From Carettochelys insculpta (Eukaryota > Chordata > Testudines > Carettochelyidae): a DNA stretch of 64,000 nucleotides. This document shows positions 1-10,060 of the stretch, one piece after another. The stretch's first letter is position 1, and each line of letters opens with the position of its first letter. Below the pieces are notes generated by a model that did no database searches, was not told the DNA's origin, and saw only the letters and a list, made by a program, of their open reading frames with translations. Location of the stretch: the NCBI RefSeq assembly GCF_033958435.1, contig NC_134158.1, positions 9,426,337 to 9,490,336 of the forward strand, read 5' to 3'. The position numbers and the translations under genes are program-made.

Positions 1-27
1 CAGGGCATCGTCTGGGTAGTTTAGCAC

Positions 28-247
28 CAGAGGTGGGAAAAGTACCCCCAAAGTTACATGAGTAAAAGCGCAGCTGCTTGGAGGGGGTGTACTTGAGCAC
101 AAGTCTCCAGAGTCCCGCGGGGAAACTACTTGAGTAAAAGTACACACATCCCCGCCCCCTCACGTCTTGATTGTACTCAAGTACCCAGAAGTTAAAGCAG
201 CTGCATTTTTATGTGAATAACTGTTTTGGGTACTTTCCCCACCTCTG
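28..247. mobile_element. hAT-type MITE with terminal inverted repeats
   Basis: A short non-autonomous DNA transposon. Its ends are inverted copies of each other: cagaggtgggaaaagtaccc at the left and gggtactttccccacctctg at the right. It is flanked by an 8-bp target-site duplication with one mismatch (tttagcac at 20-27, tctagcac at 248-255). Eight-base duplications are typical of the hAT superfamily. It encodes no transposase. A longer relative lies at 2543-2955. Confidence 0.8.
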
Positions 248-442
248 TCTAGCACTCCTTCGGATAAGACAAGAATCAAGGTTACCTGATGAAATCAATA
301 GGCAGCAGGCTGGAAACAAGCAAAGGGCCAAACTTCCCCACTCGAGCTGAGGGACTCCCTGCCAAGGGATGTGGTGACAGAAAAATGTGAAAATAATTAG
401 ATGCATTCCTGGAGGAAATGTCCACACACTTTCTCAGACCCA

Positions 443-558
443 CGAAAGCTCATCACTGAACAAATCAAATCATTTGGTTAGTCTTTGAAGTGCTACGTTT
501 CTGCTGCTTTGTTTTGTTGGAGTACAGACTAACACAGCCACCTCTCTGTTACTACTGC
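443..558 (-). mobile_element. turtle-type tRNA-derived SINE, degraded
   Basis: On the minus strand this reads as the head (ggctgtgttagtctgta) followed by the body (gcactttaaagactaac) and the 'gatgagctttcgtg' tail of the SINE family that recurs throughout the window. It is diverged and gives no coding signal. Confidence 0.6.
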
Positions 559-724
559 AGAAGGTGATACAACAGAAGTTACAGAAGTTCGGGTATGAAT
601 GAACAACAAACGAAAAACCAAGCCCCACTGGTATTCGGCATAACGGACGGCTCAAATAGGAGAAGCAGACCCCACAGAGAATGGGGGGATGATCTAGTAA
701 ATTGGCAAAACAAAAAAAATCAAT

Positions 725-870
725 AAAGTAGCGTTTTAAAAACTAACAAAATAATTTATTAGGTGAGCTTTTGTGGGACAGACCCACTTCTTCAGCCCAG
801 AGCCAGACCAGAACAGACTCAATATTTAAGGCACAGAGAACCAAAAATAGTAATCCAGGTTGACAAATCA
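725..870 (+). mobile_element. turtle-type SINE body and tail
   Basis: Plus-strand SINE segment with 'aaaactaacaaaataattta', 'gtgagcttttgtgggacaga' and 'cccacttcttcag', then an A-rich tail. The tail resembles the one after the SINE at 20128-20220 ('acagaggaccaaaaa...'). Confidence 0.6.
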
Positions 871-1289
871 GAAAAAAAATGATCAAGGTGAGCAAATCAG
901 AGAGTAGAGGGGCGGAGGGGGCCAGTCAAGAATTAGATTAAGCCGTGTGTGCAAAAGAGCCCCTTTAATGACCAGTTCAAACCATGTGTTAATGTGTCGA
1001 ATTTAAATATAAAAGGGAGTTCAACAGCCTCTCTTTCCAGACTGCTGTGAAAATTCCTCTGCAGTAAGATGTAGACTTTTAAGTCATCAACGGAATGGCC
1101 CACTCCATTAAAATGTTGGCTGACCGGTTTGTGGATCAGGAGTGTTTTTATGTCTGTTTTTGGTACATTGGCGTGGAGCTAGTCTACAGAACTAAGCCGC
1201 TCCACACTAGACAAGGAAAGATGGAAGGAAATAGTGAGAGATGCATCAGACACCAGAGGGCACTGAGCTCATTGCTATTGTTGTTGTTG

Positions 1290-2335
1290 GAGAGTATGCT
1301 GATCGAGTTTGCAAATGATACCAAGCTGGGACAGGATGCAATTCAGTTTCACACACACAGAGTGGGAAGGGACTCCCTCGGAGGGAGCACAGCAGAAAGG
1401 GATCTCGGGTCAGAGTGGACCACAAGCTGAGTATGAGTCAGCAATGTGACGCTGTTGCAAAAAAATCAAACCAGATTCTGGGAGGCATTAACAGGAGAGT
1501 TGTGAGCAAGACATGAGAAGTCATTCTTCTGCTCTACTCTGCGCTGATTAGACTTCAGTTATGTCCAGTTTTGGGCCCTACATTTCAAGAAAGATGTGGA
1601 GAAATTGTAGATGGTCCAAAGAAGAGCAATGTAAAGGATGAAAGATCGAGAAAACATGACTTATGAGGGAAGATTGAAAGAACTGGATTGGTTTAGTATA
1701 GAAAAGAGCCAACTGCGAGGAGACATGAATAGTACACTCTTTCATATCCAGCAGCCCCAGGACTGGGAGGTTGCTGGATATTCAAATATTCTGGATAATA
1801 AAGAGGTAGACCTAGCAATGCATAACGCTATGCATAACGCTAAAGAAAACCAAGATTAAATATTAAGAAACAAATAAAAATATCTGCAGAGTACTTTATT
1901 TACCAGCAATAGTTGTATTATACCCTGTAATCTTATACCATATTTGCTATATTTATTTCACTATACTGTGCTTATGGAAACCGTAACTAAATTTACTTAA
2001 GGTTAAAATGCCGGTTATTTGAAAGTTCTGGACGATAGAATGCTGAACAGGAAAGGGTTTACTGGAGCAGCTTTCAAGGACACAAAAGATTATTATTATT
2101 CTCCTTAACCTTTGAGGACAGGACAAGGAGCAATGGGCTTAAACTGCAGCGAGAGAGGTTTAGGTTGGACATTAGGAAAAACTTCCGAACTGTCCGGGTG
2201 GTTCAACACTGGAATAAATTGCCTATGGAGGCTGTGGAATCTCCATCACTGGAGATATTTCAGAGCAGGTTTGTCAGACAAACACCCGTCAGGGATGGTC
2301 CAGCTAAAACTTGTGTCTATCCTGAGGAAGAAAGT
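1290..2335 (+). mobile_element. CR1 LINE 3' part, broken, with an AT-rich insertion
   Basis: The left part matches the end of CR1 ORF2 (gagtttgcaaatgataccaa, i.e. 'EFANDTK'). The right part (about 2085-2335) is the CR1 3' region, with 'ctggaataaattgcc' and 'gtggaatctccatcactgga'. Between about 1740 and 2080 sits AT-rich sequence that does not fit CR1 and may be a later insertion. Frameshifts and stops show that it is inactive. Confidence 0.75.
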
Positions 2336-2542
2336 TGACTTTGGAGATGTAACTCTAGCTTGGAGAATAGTGTAGCTGGAGTCAGTGTACCGTAAGCTGA
2401 ATTTCTGCAGCATTCCCTATATCAGAACGTTGACCAGGGAGTATCATCACCTTCCCTTACTCCCTGAAGCCCGCTGGAGTGCCCGGGGTTGATGGGAGTG
2501 TGATCAGTGGTCAATCTAGCACATCCCTAGTAGATCCCTGGG

Positions 2543-2955
2543 CAGAGGTGGGGAAGAGTACCCAAAAGTTACTTGAGTAAAAGTGCGGTTGCCACTTGCG
2601 AATACTTGAGTACAATCAAGATGAGAAGTCTACTTTTACTTAAGTAGTTTGTGGCTGTGCATTTTACTCAAGCGCTGTGTACTTAAGTACGCGCCCCGCA
2701 ACAGCTGTACTTTTATTCAAGTAGTTTGCAGGTGCACGTCTTACTCAAGTAGTTTAGCCTATACTCAGGCAAGCGGTTGGTGCGTACTTTTACTCAAGTA
2801 GTTTGCATCTGTACTTTTTACTGAAGCAGTTTGTGCGCCTGTACTTTCACTCAAGTACCTTTCTAGAGGAACGCCAGTGACTTGTACTTAAGTACACCCC
2901 CCGCCGCACCTGTACTTCTACTCAAGTAACTTTTGGACTACTTTCCCCACCGCTG
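2543..2955. mobile_element. hAT-type MITE with internal tactcaagtagttt repeats
   Basis: The ends are inverted (cagaggtggggaagagtacc and tactttccccaccgctg) and the element is flanked by a 7-bp duplication (ccctggg at 2536-2542 and 2956-2962). The interior is unusual: the motif 'actcaagtagttt' recurs several times at roughly 40-60 bp spacing. Same family as the element at 28-247. Confidence 0.75.
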
Positions 2956-2959
2956 CCCT

Positions 2960-3660
2960 GGGAGACACCCGTGCCTGGAGCGCCCATCCCCGGGGCAGTG
3001 CAGGCAAGCAGAGCAAGGGGGAGGGCCTGGGCGAGCTGGGGGGCGCGGGGGAGGGCCATGGGGAGAGCAGGAGGGGGCGGGGCCGGCCTGCTGGCTGAGC
3101 GCCAAGCCCTAGGGGGTGACACTCTGCCGCGCCTGCTCTACTCCTCTGGAGGACCGGCCGCTCTATCCCTCGCCCCGCAGGCGTTGTCTGTTCCGAACGC
3201 TCCGACACGTGGGAGCCGGGGCCAGCTGGGGAGGCGCGCAGCGGAGGTGCCTGAGGGTTCGGGGGCGCTGGGGGCGGGGGAATCAGGAGAGGGGGCCGAT
3301 TACAGGATCGGGACCTGCCCTTTGCAGGAGGCGGGAGGGGGGACTGTGGGCAGTGGGGGGGGGGCAGAAATGAGGGTGGGGGGCAGTGGTGGGGAAGGTA
3401 GGGGCGATGGGGCTGGGGGATTGGGGTAGGAGGGTCCAGGAATGAGGGCAGTGGTGGGGTGGGTCGGGGTGGGAGGGAAGGTTGGGGGGCTGGGGGCAGT
3501 GGATGTGGGCTGTGGGGGGGATTGAGGTGTGGGCTGGGGCAGGTGGGGGTAGTGGGGGTGGGGTGTAAGGACAAGGCTGGGGTGGGGTGTGGGGGCAGCG
3601 GTGGGGGTGGGTTGGCATGTGGTTATGGGGCATTAGGGGTACCAGGGGGCAGGAATTGAC
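2960..3660. promoter_or_regulatory. GC-rich, CpG-containing region upstream of POLR1H
   Basis: A CpG-containing stretch (about 2980-3330) followed by a very G-rich, CpG-poor tract (3330-3650, mostly gggg runs separated by 1-4 bases). It lies just upstream of the POLR1H start codon, where a promoter and 5' untranslated exon are expected. The AG at 3789-3790 (tctcttgcag) just before the ATG looks like a splice acceptor, which would put the true first exon in this region. Core promoter motifs are not clear. Confidence 0.45.
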
Positions 3661-3793
3661 GCAAACAAGCCCTGCGTTTGGCCTCTCCTACCAGGATCCC
3701 GCCCCCGGGACTCGGGGGGCCTGTCCCGCCCGGCCAGAGCTCACAGCACTGCTGCCGCCTGCGCAGTTCCCCCAAGGGGCTTCTCTTGCAGCC

Positions 3794-6700
3794 ATGGAAC
3801 CGGGCACCTCCTGCTTCCAGTCGGACCTGGATTTCTGCCCTGAGTGTGGCACCGTCCTGCCGCTGCCGGGTGTCCAGGACGAGGTGACCTGTGTGCGCTG
3901 CTCCTTCTCCATCGACATCCGAGGTGGGGGCTGTAGCTGCACAGACTACGCTGGGAACCCTCCTCTGGCCACTGGCGAAATTCTGCAGGGTGGGGAGCGG
4001 GGGCTGGTGGTTAGTGCCCCCTTGGGCCGCCACCCAGGAGCAATTCAGGTGCCACCCGGCTGATTGGCAGAGCACCCACAGCCGGCAGCCTGTGTTGCTA
4101 CAGGTGGCGCACATCAACCCATGCCTTGGTGCACACAATAAAATTTATTCTGCCCATGGATGGAAGAAATTAGAAGGAGCGCTGGCTGGGAGCCAGGACT
4201 CCTGGGTTCTAGTCCCAGCTCTAGAAGGGGAATGAGGTCAGGTCTGGCTGTCTGAACAGTGTCTAAAATGCATTCATGCCTCTCTGGTGCACCAGTTCCC
4301 CAGTGTGCCTGTGCTCTTCCTTGGCAGATTTCGAAGGGAGGGTGGTCCAGTCTTGTGTCGAGTTCAACAAGCTGGGCTCCATAGCTGTGATGACGATGGA
4401 CGATGGACAGGAGGTCAAGGGACCTGTGGTGAGTAGGAATGGCTGTGAACAGGCGGGAAGGACAACTCATCTCTGAATTCTATTAACTTCCTGCAGCAGG
4501 GGGTCCTACCGGTATATTGTCACGTGACTGGGACTATCACGTGTGTGCAAGGCTTTGAATTCAAAAGGAGCCAGTCACCACGAGGGATAAACTCTTAACT
4601 TTATTACTACACAAAATAGCTCAGATAAATAAAGCAGAATTACATAGATCTATGTCAAGGCATATAATAAATGACAGCATAGTAATAGCTACACCCAGGA
4701 CAGTACACAAGGTACTCTGTTCTAGTGATATGAATTTACATGAATTGATTTTTATAACCCATACCCTGTTCTACCGTTAGCAAGCTTACAATAGTCAGGT
4801 TGAAGGTAGTGGCCTCTTTCCCACACACCAGGGCCACCTTGGTTTAGCTTCTAGTTGCAGTAAATAAGGTCCAGGTTGAATCCCGCTAATCCAACACTTG
4901 TCCAGCAAGCTCCGTCATGTGGCAGGATATTAGTTAGCCGGATGACTGTTTCTCATGGGTGTGGCCATGTTTCCTGCGGTCCCCTCAAGTTTGTTTCCAG
5001 CCACCAGCCCTGGCTCTGTGTTCTGTGCAAAAACAGAACAAAGCAGCAGAAATGCTGCACTTTAAAGACTGACAAAATGATGTATTTGGTGACGAGCTTT
5101 CGTGGGCCAGACCCACTTCTTCAGATCAATTTCATTGCCAATACAGAGTTCTGTGCTGTTATTTAGTTGTAATTTACCCCTCGATGTCTTCTAAGAGCCC
5201 AGTAAGCAGTGGAAGTGTTGGTAATGAGCTAGAAAATATTGACCTCCCATCGTATCGCAAATTCTCTCATCCAGCACCGGTCAGGTCCTGAGGGTGCCTG
5301 ATGAGAGAGTTTCAACTTGTAGTGGGATTCCTTTATCCAGTTCCTTCCATGGATTATCCCTTTTTCAACACTATTTATACTCGACTTGGTCGTTTTAATA
5401 ATTCTGTGATTAATTAGCAGTTCCAGGGCTGTATCTGAAAGATTCCACTCATCTCAAATGAAACGTTCCAGGACCAGTGACCCCGGCGCTGGCAGGTCCC
5501 GTTATGGGTGCGTCTACACTAGCCGGCTACTTTGAAGTAGCTGGCACAACGTCGAAATAGCATGCGTTGCGTCTACGTGCACCGTGTGCTATTTCGACGT
5601 TGAAATCGACGTTAGGTGGCGAGACGTTGAAATTGCTATTCCTGTCTGGAGATGGGAATAGCGCCCTACTCGATGTTCAACGTCGAAGTAGGGCGTGCGT
5701 AGACGAGCCATATCCCGCTATGTCGAAATAGCAGGGTCCTCCATGGCAGCCATCAGCTGAGGGGTTGAGAGACACTCTGTCCAGCCCCTGTGGGGCTCTA
5801 TGGTTGCAGCATGCAGTAGCCCTTAGCCCAGGGCTTCTGGCTGCAGCTGCTGCAGCTGAGGGTCCATGTTGCTTGCATGGGGTCTGCAACTGGTTGTCGG
5901 CTCTGGGGACCTCGTGCTGTGCAGGCCGTGTGTGTCTGGGAGGGACCTTTTAAGGGAGCAGCTTGCTGTTGCCCCAGGAGGGCTAGTCCACCCTGTGACC
6001 CTGTCCGCAGGCTTTCCTAGCCCCCTTATTCCAATCGGGGCTGCTTTTGTGTGTAGACGCTCCCCTGCGGGGCCCATTTTGACGTAGCGCTTTCCTACAT
6101 CGACATTGAATGTCGATGGCACCAGCCCTGGAGGATGTGTGGACGCTACGCGTCGAAATAGCTTATTTCAATTTCACTACATCGAAATAAGCTATTTTGA
6201 CGTAGCGTCCCAGTGGAGACGCAGACTATAGTAGGAAAGAGAAATGATGCTACAAAAAAAATTCAGCTCCCCCTCGGGCCTGCCTGCGTGCACTTGCTCA
6301 GGTTAGACCAGTGGTTCCTAACCTGGGGTGCACGCACCCCCGGGGGCGGTGTGTGATCCCCTTTCTGGCAGTGTGAGACAGCAGATTTTTTTTTTAGAAG
6401 GTAAATCATCAAAAACACAAATGAAGCCCAGGCCTGTAAATACGACTTTGCTTCATCAAACCTGTGTATTTATTAACATTATACCTTTTTTAACGGTTGC
6501 TGGAATACATAAGCAAAACGTTTATTTTCAAATTTTTAAGCGAACTGTAGTGAAATCATCTGCCTAGAAAATACAGCGGACCGCCATGTGGCGGCATTAA
6601 TTCTTGACGCATGCACAGCTGACGATGTGGCAGGGCAGCGGCTTTGTTTGAATTCGTTTAGCCGCTCACTGTTAGCGCATCAGGTCCAGTTGGCTTCCAC

Positions 6701-7782
6701 AGCAAAACGCCGCAACATCTCGGGGTGATGCTTGCGTATTTTTGTACGCCTGCTGTGCTATTGTTTGTGGTGAGTAATAACATGAAATTATTTTACATAT
6801 ATTTAAAATGCATTTAAAAGTGTACGGCCCCCCCCATCTCCATTTTTGATAAGGGGTGCGAGAACATACTTTGAGAACCAGAGGAGCGCAGGCTGCAGTG
6901 AAGGTTAAGAATCCCCGGGTTAGACGGACCTGAGCTGGTCTGTACTCTGGCCGGTACAGACAGGGCAGACGCTGTTACTTTGGTCAAGACGGGGGGTCAC
7001 CCAGACTCCTACACCTTGAGTGACTTCTTTTCTTATCGCAGTGGAGGATTTTTTTTTTTTTTTCCTTTTGCAGGGGTGGGAGGGAATCTTCCTCGCCCGG
7101 CTTCGACTCAGCCCTCGTGATCTTTTCAGATCGACAGGAAATGCCCCCAGTGTGGCCACGAGGGGATGGTGTATCACACCCGGCAGATGAGATCCGCGGA
7201 TGAAGGACAGACCGTTTTCTACACCTGCAGCCAGTGCAAGTAAGGCGCCCGTCCTTCCCCGTTGCTCTTGTGAGAGGCCAAGGAGATCTGTCCAGTGTTG
7301 CCTGTAAGCTGAGACTAAGGAGAGCTTCAGGTGCTGCCCAGCTGATTAGCAGAGCGCCCACAGACAGCAGCGTGTGTTTCTATGGTGGTGCACATCCATT
7401 ACTGCCTCGGGGCACATAATAAAATTTATTCTGCACACGGGATGGGGAAAAACAAGCAGGGAGCCCTGCACCTGTTCTCAGGCAGCCTAGGTTTTGGCTG
7501 TACATCCTCATTGGCTAAGCCGATCTCAGTTCCTTCTTTAAAGGCCACCTGCCAAAAAATAAGGAAATGCTCAGGGAGAAAAAAAAAAAACTTGCACAAA
7601 AATTTGCATTACGTGGGTGTTGCAGGAAAGCAACTTCCGCATAACTTGCAGGTTTACGGTGTAGTTAGCAATATCCTGCAGCAGGGAGTTCCACAGATTG
7701 GTAAAAATCAACCAGAGCTTCTGCACAGGACTGATGGTTGGCTTTCATTGGGCACAGGTTTCAGGAGAAGGAAGACTCTTGA
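3794..7782 (+). CDS. POLR1H: RNA polymerase I subunit RPA12 (ZNRD1), four coding exons
   Basis: Coding exons are 3794-3923, 4328-4428, 7130-7239 and 7758-7782, joined by GT-AG introns. They encode 121 residues (the human protein has 126). RPA12 is the small RNA polymerase I subunit, related to TFIIS and RPB9, that supports RNA cleavage and termination in the nucleolus. The N-terminal zinc ribbon has Cys15, 18, 33 and 36. The C-terminal TFIIS-like ribbon has Cys82, 85, 110 and 113, with the catalytic Asp101-Glu102 hairpin in the conserved context [10 protein letters not shown]. The last exon holds only the end of a Lys codon plus FQEKEDS and the stop, matching the known C-terminus. Start: the first ATG after an apparent acceptor, in a GCCATGG context. 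The introns carry repeats. PPP1R11 follows about 2.2 kb downstream on the same strand, as in the mammalian MHC. Confidence 0.93.
4045..4156 (+). repeat. dispersed repeat ending 'aataaaatttattctgc', copy 1
   Basis: This segment in POLR1H intron 1 matches 7323-7436 in intron 3 (shared 'cagctgattggcagagcgcc...cacataataaaatttattctgc'). It looks like the 3' end of a retroelement. I cannot name the family. Confidence 0.55.
4185..4236 (+). repeat. 'agccaggactcctgggttct' SINE-tail fragment
   Basis: A single copy of the motif that is expanded at 17835-18435 and recurs at about 25000 and 30450. It probably derives from the 3' part of an old MIR-like SINE. Confidence 0.5.
4490..4871. other. AT-rich intron sequence, not recognised
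   Basis: Part of POLR1H intron 2. It begins with gtcacgtgac and related CACGTG motifs and continues as AT-rich sequence. No coding frame or known repeat end was recognised. It could be a degraded retroelement. Confidence 0.3.
4872..5319. mobile_element. Tigger/pogo-like MITE with nested SINE
   Basis: Ends are inverted (caggttgaatcccgctaatc and gagagagtttcaacttg). The interior matches the reverse complement of the element at 38746-39044, for example 'catgggtgtggccatgtttc' against its complement there. The SINE at about 5033-5130 interrupts it, so the SINE inserted later. The pogo-type assignment is inferred from the TIR type and the internal 'ccggatgac / ctctcatccagca' style. Confidence 0.65.
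5033..5130 (+). mobile_element. SINE nested in the Tigger-like element
   Basis: Plus-strand SINE body with 'tgctgcactttaaagactga', 'tgacgagctttcgtgggcca' and 'cccacttcttcaga'. It splits the 4872-5319 element. Confidence 0.7.
5507..6231. mobile_element. 'gtctacact'-ended foldback DNA element, about 0.72 kb
   Basis: The outer ends are tgcgtctacactagc and agtggagacgcagactata, inverted with a few mismatches. Just inside are subterminal blocks of 'cgaaatagc' and 'gacgttgaa' in both orientations. The interior shows no transposase. This is the longest of a family of such elements in the window (19430-20110, 21433-22020, 27195-28030, 29405-29640, 44060-44425, 44995-45425, 59637-60027). Confidence 0.65.
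6309..6917. mobile_element. hAT-type non-autonomous element with perfect 8-bp TSD
   Basis: Flanked by identical 8-bp duplications (ggttagac at 6301-6308 and 6918-6925). The left end is cagtggttcctaacctgggg and the right end has a diverged inverted copy (aaggttaagaatcccc). No intact transposase frame is present. It lies in POLR1H intron 2, upstream of the third coding exon. Confidence 0.8.
7323..7436 (+). repeat. dispersed repeat ending 'aataaaatttattctgc', copy 2
   Basis: Lies in POLR1H intron 3 and pairs with 4045-4156. The sequence following it (gcacacgggatgggg) is close to that following copy 1. Confidence 0.55.
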
Positions 7783-8092
7783 ACGGAGCAGCGGCCGTGG
7801 ATCAGAGAAATCTGGGTCTAACACCCACCGTCTTTATCCTGGATAACTGGCCTTACCTCTTAACGAAATCCTTTCCTTGGTTCGGGCCCGGGCTGATAGC
7901 CACCACCCAGCCTTTGCAGCGGGGGGGGCCCTCGAATCCAACGGAGCAAAGGAGGGGCATGAACGCTTTGTGGGAGAATGTGGGGGGTGCACCCCTGTTT
8001 CACGAGGGTGGGCTCCGGAGGCCAGCCCAGGTGGGGATCCCTGGGAGCATGTTTCCTGGCGTTGCTCTCAGCCCACTCTCCTCCCAGAAGTA

Positions 8093-8098
8093 AATAAA
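8093..8098 (+). terminator. poly(A) signal for POLR1H
   Basis: AATAAA about 310 bases after the stop codon, followed by a T/G-rich stretch (ttgttcataacctctgtgtgt) suited to the downstream element. It is the first canonical signal after the last coding exon. Confidence 0.6.
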
Positions 8099-8283
8099 AT
8101 CCTATTTTGTTCATAACCTCTGTGTGTTACTGTTCTCCTGGGCAGTGAGGAAACCAGACTGCTTGTGTTGCAGTAACAACCAATATACGGTGGGTTTATT
8201 TCTGGGGGCCCAGCTCCCCACTCGCCCTGACCAACTCCCCCCGGCACAACATGTCCTGAATTTGCAACTCTTCCCCTATTCAC

Positions 8284-8520
8284 ACTGCGCAGACACAGTC
8301 CCTGCCCCAGCTGAGATCAGGGCCCTGTTGGGCCGAGCGCTGCACAGACACAGCGAGAGACAGTCCCTGCCCCCAAAGAGCTGCCAATGGGTGGGTGGGG
8401 GAACAGGCATGGAGAAGTGAAGGACTTGCCCAAGATCCCACACTCAGTCAGGGACTGAGGCAGGAATTGAAGCCAGGTGCTCTGAGTTCCCTACTGAAAC
8501 ACTGACAGCACCTTCCTCCC
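8284..8520 (+). repeat. old MIR-like SINE with a 1.5-copy internal duplication
   Basis: The right part reads like the body and tail of an old amniote SINE: 'cagtccctgcccccaaagag' and 'acttgcccaagatcccacac', then 'gaagccaggtgctctgagtt'. The left part repeats an internal 67-bp-type unit once and a half (agacacagtccctgcccc at 8291 and again at 8362). The same unit makes the satellites at 31927-32118, 45430-46716 and 46999-47442, so this copy shows where the unit came from. Confidence 0.6.
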
Positions 8521-9190
8521 TTGCCAGACCATCCCTAGCGATGCCGTGGGCAGAGTCTGGTCCACCCTTCAGTACTGATGCTCACCTGTTCTCCCCATTG
8601 GAGGCCCTCCGGGGTGCCCAGCCAGCTCGCTCCCTGCTTCTCCCTCCAGATCCCCTGCCCCCCACTCTCCGCCATCACTCCCTGTGTCCCCTCTTCACAG
8701 ACCTCACCCTCCTAGAGCTTCCCCTTCCCCGCCCGCTGCTTATTCCCCGTTCCCCCCCAATTAGCTCCTCCCCCCTTCAGCTCCCCATAGAACCCCTGAA
8801 GTCAGCCCAGCCCCTTCTTCACCTCCATCACCAAGAAAACTTCTTGCCTCTCTCTGACCCCCATGCAACCAGCCTGCACCGCAGGACTGGTCCACTCAGG
8901 CCCTGCCCCCCCACCCCCATCAGCCGTGTGCCCCCTATTTTCCCTCCCCTCAGAGCCTCCCTCCCCGCAGAGCCCTAATTAGTCCTGCCCTCTATATCCT
9001 CCCTCAACCCACTGAGCCCCCATCCCTGAACCTGCCCACATCTTCCTCCTTTTGTCCCCCCCAACGGCATCCCACCCCCCCAGCCCTCTGGCCCCACGTC
9101 CCTTTGAGCACTTTCTGCTGTAGCCCCTCTCCTGCCCCAGCTTCCCCCAGAGCTGCCCACTAAGCACCCCCCACCCCCTATATGTACCAC
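8521..9190. other. C-rich intergenic sequence between POLR1H and PPP1R11
   Basis: Pyrimidine-rich, low-complexity sequence of tcccc and ctccc runs. Open frames here come from base composition. No gene or repeat family was recognised. Confidence 0.4.
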
Positions 9191-9194
9191 CCAT

Positions 9195-9510
9195 GGTCCC
9201 ACTGACCCCCCACTCCAACCCCCCCCATCCTCATGTGGCCCCCCAGGGTCCCACTGACCCCCCACTCTATCCCACTATGGTCCCACTGACCCCCCACTCC
9301 AACCCCCCACCTCCTCATGTGGCCCCCCCAGGGTCCCACTGACCCCCCACTCTATCCCACTATGGTCCCACTGACCCCCCACCTCCTCATGTGGCCCCCC
9401 CAGGGTCCCACTGACCCCCCCCACTCTATCCCACTATGGTCCAACTGACCCCCCACCTCCTCATGTGGCCCCCCCAGGGTCCCACTGACCCCCCACTCTA
9501 TCCCCCCACC
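9195..9510 (+). repeat. minisatellite, unit about 70-75 bp
   Basis: Tandem units containing 'cctcatgtggcccccccagg', 'gtcccactgaccccccactc' and 'tatcccactatggtcc'. About four units, with sub-repeats of gtcccactgaccccccac. The array ends about 60 bp before the CpG-rich PPP1R11 promoter. Confidence 0.75.
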
Positions 9511-9569
9511 CCCACATGTGCCCTCCATGACCACATTGAGCCCGGTCCCTTCCCCGCCCCGTCCCCCTG

Positions 9570-10060
9570 AGTCCCATCACGTGACAGTTCAGGCTGCCCG
9601 AGGGGCGGAGCTTCACATTAGCCCCGCCCCTTCGCGGCAGGCGTCACGAATCAGGCCACACTTGGCGCCTGCTCCCGCCTTCCCGGCCCTTTTCCCCGAC
9701 TGCGCATGCGCCCCACCCATACGGCGGAAGCCGCGCCGCGCACTCCCAGAATCCCCAGCGGGGCGGAGTTGGGGTGGGGGGAGCGGCTTTCTGGGAGGGA
9801 CGCGCCCCCGGAAGCGGGAAGCCGGCCGGAAGTGGCGCGTGCGGAGGGCGTTGGCAGAGCCCGGGCCGCGAGGTAGGGGCGGTGCGCGGCGCAGACCCTT
9901 CCCCCCGGCAACCGGGCCCGCGGCGGGCGGGGTCCGGGCAGCGCCATGGCGGAGGCGACGGCGGCCAGCGGGGCGGCGGGCGTGGGGGCCGCCAGCAGCA
10001 CCGTCACCGAGACCGTCAGCGCCGAGCCGGTGAGCGGGATCGGGCCCGGATCGGGGCCGG
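9570..10060 (+). promoter_or_regulatory. CpG island promoter of PPP1R11
   Basis: CpG-dense sequence running into coding exon 1. Visible sites: an E-box/USF-type TCACGTGAC at 9577-9585, a perfect NRF-1-type palindrome TGCGCATGCGC at 9701-9711, and ETS-type ccggaag cores near 9809 and 9827. There is no TATA box. This is a typical housekeeping CpG promoter. The sites are read from sequence only, and occupancy is inferred. Confidence 0.65.

Noticed and set aside
2918..3659. Proline-rich protein genes upstream of POLR1H
   Set aside because: The frames are produced by a G-rich/C-rich strand bias; no start context, splice logic or conserved motif supports them.
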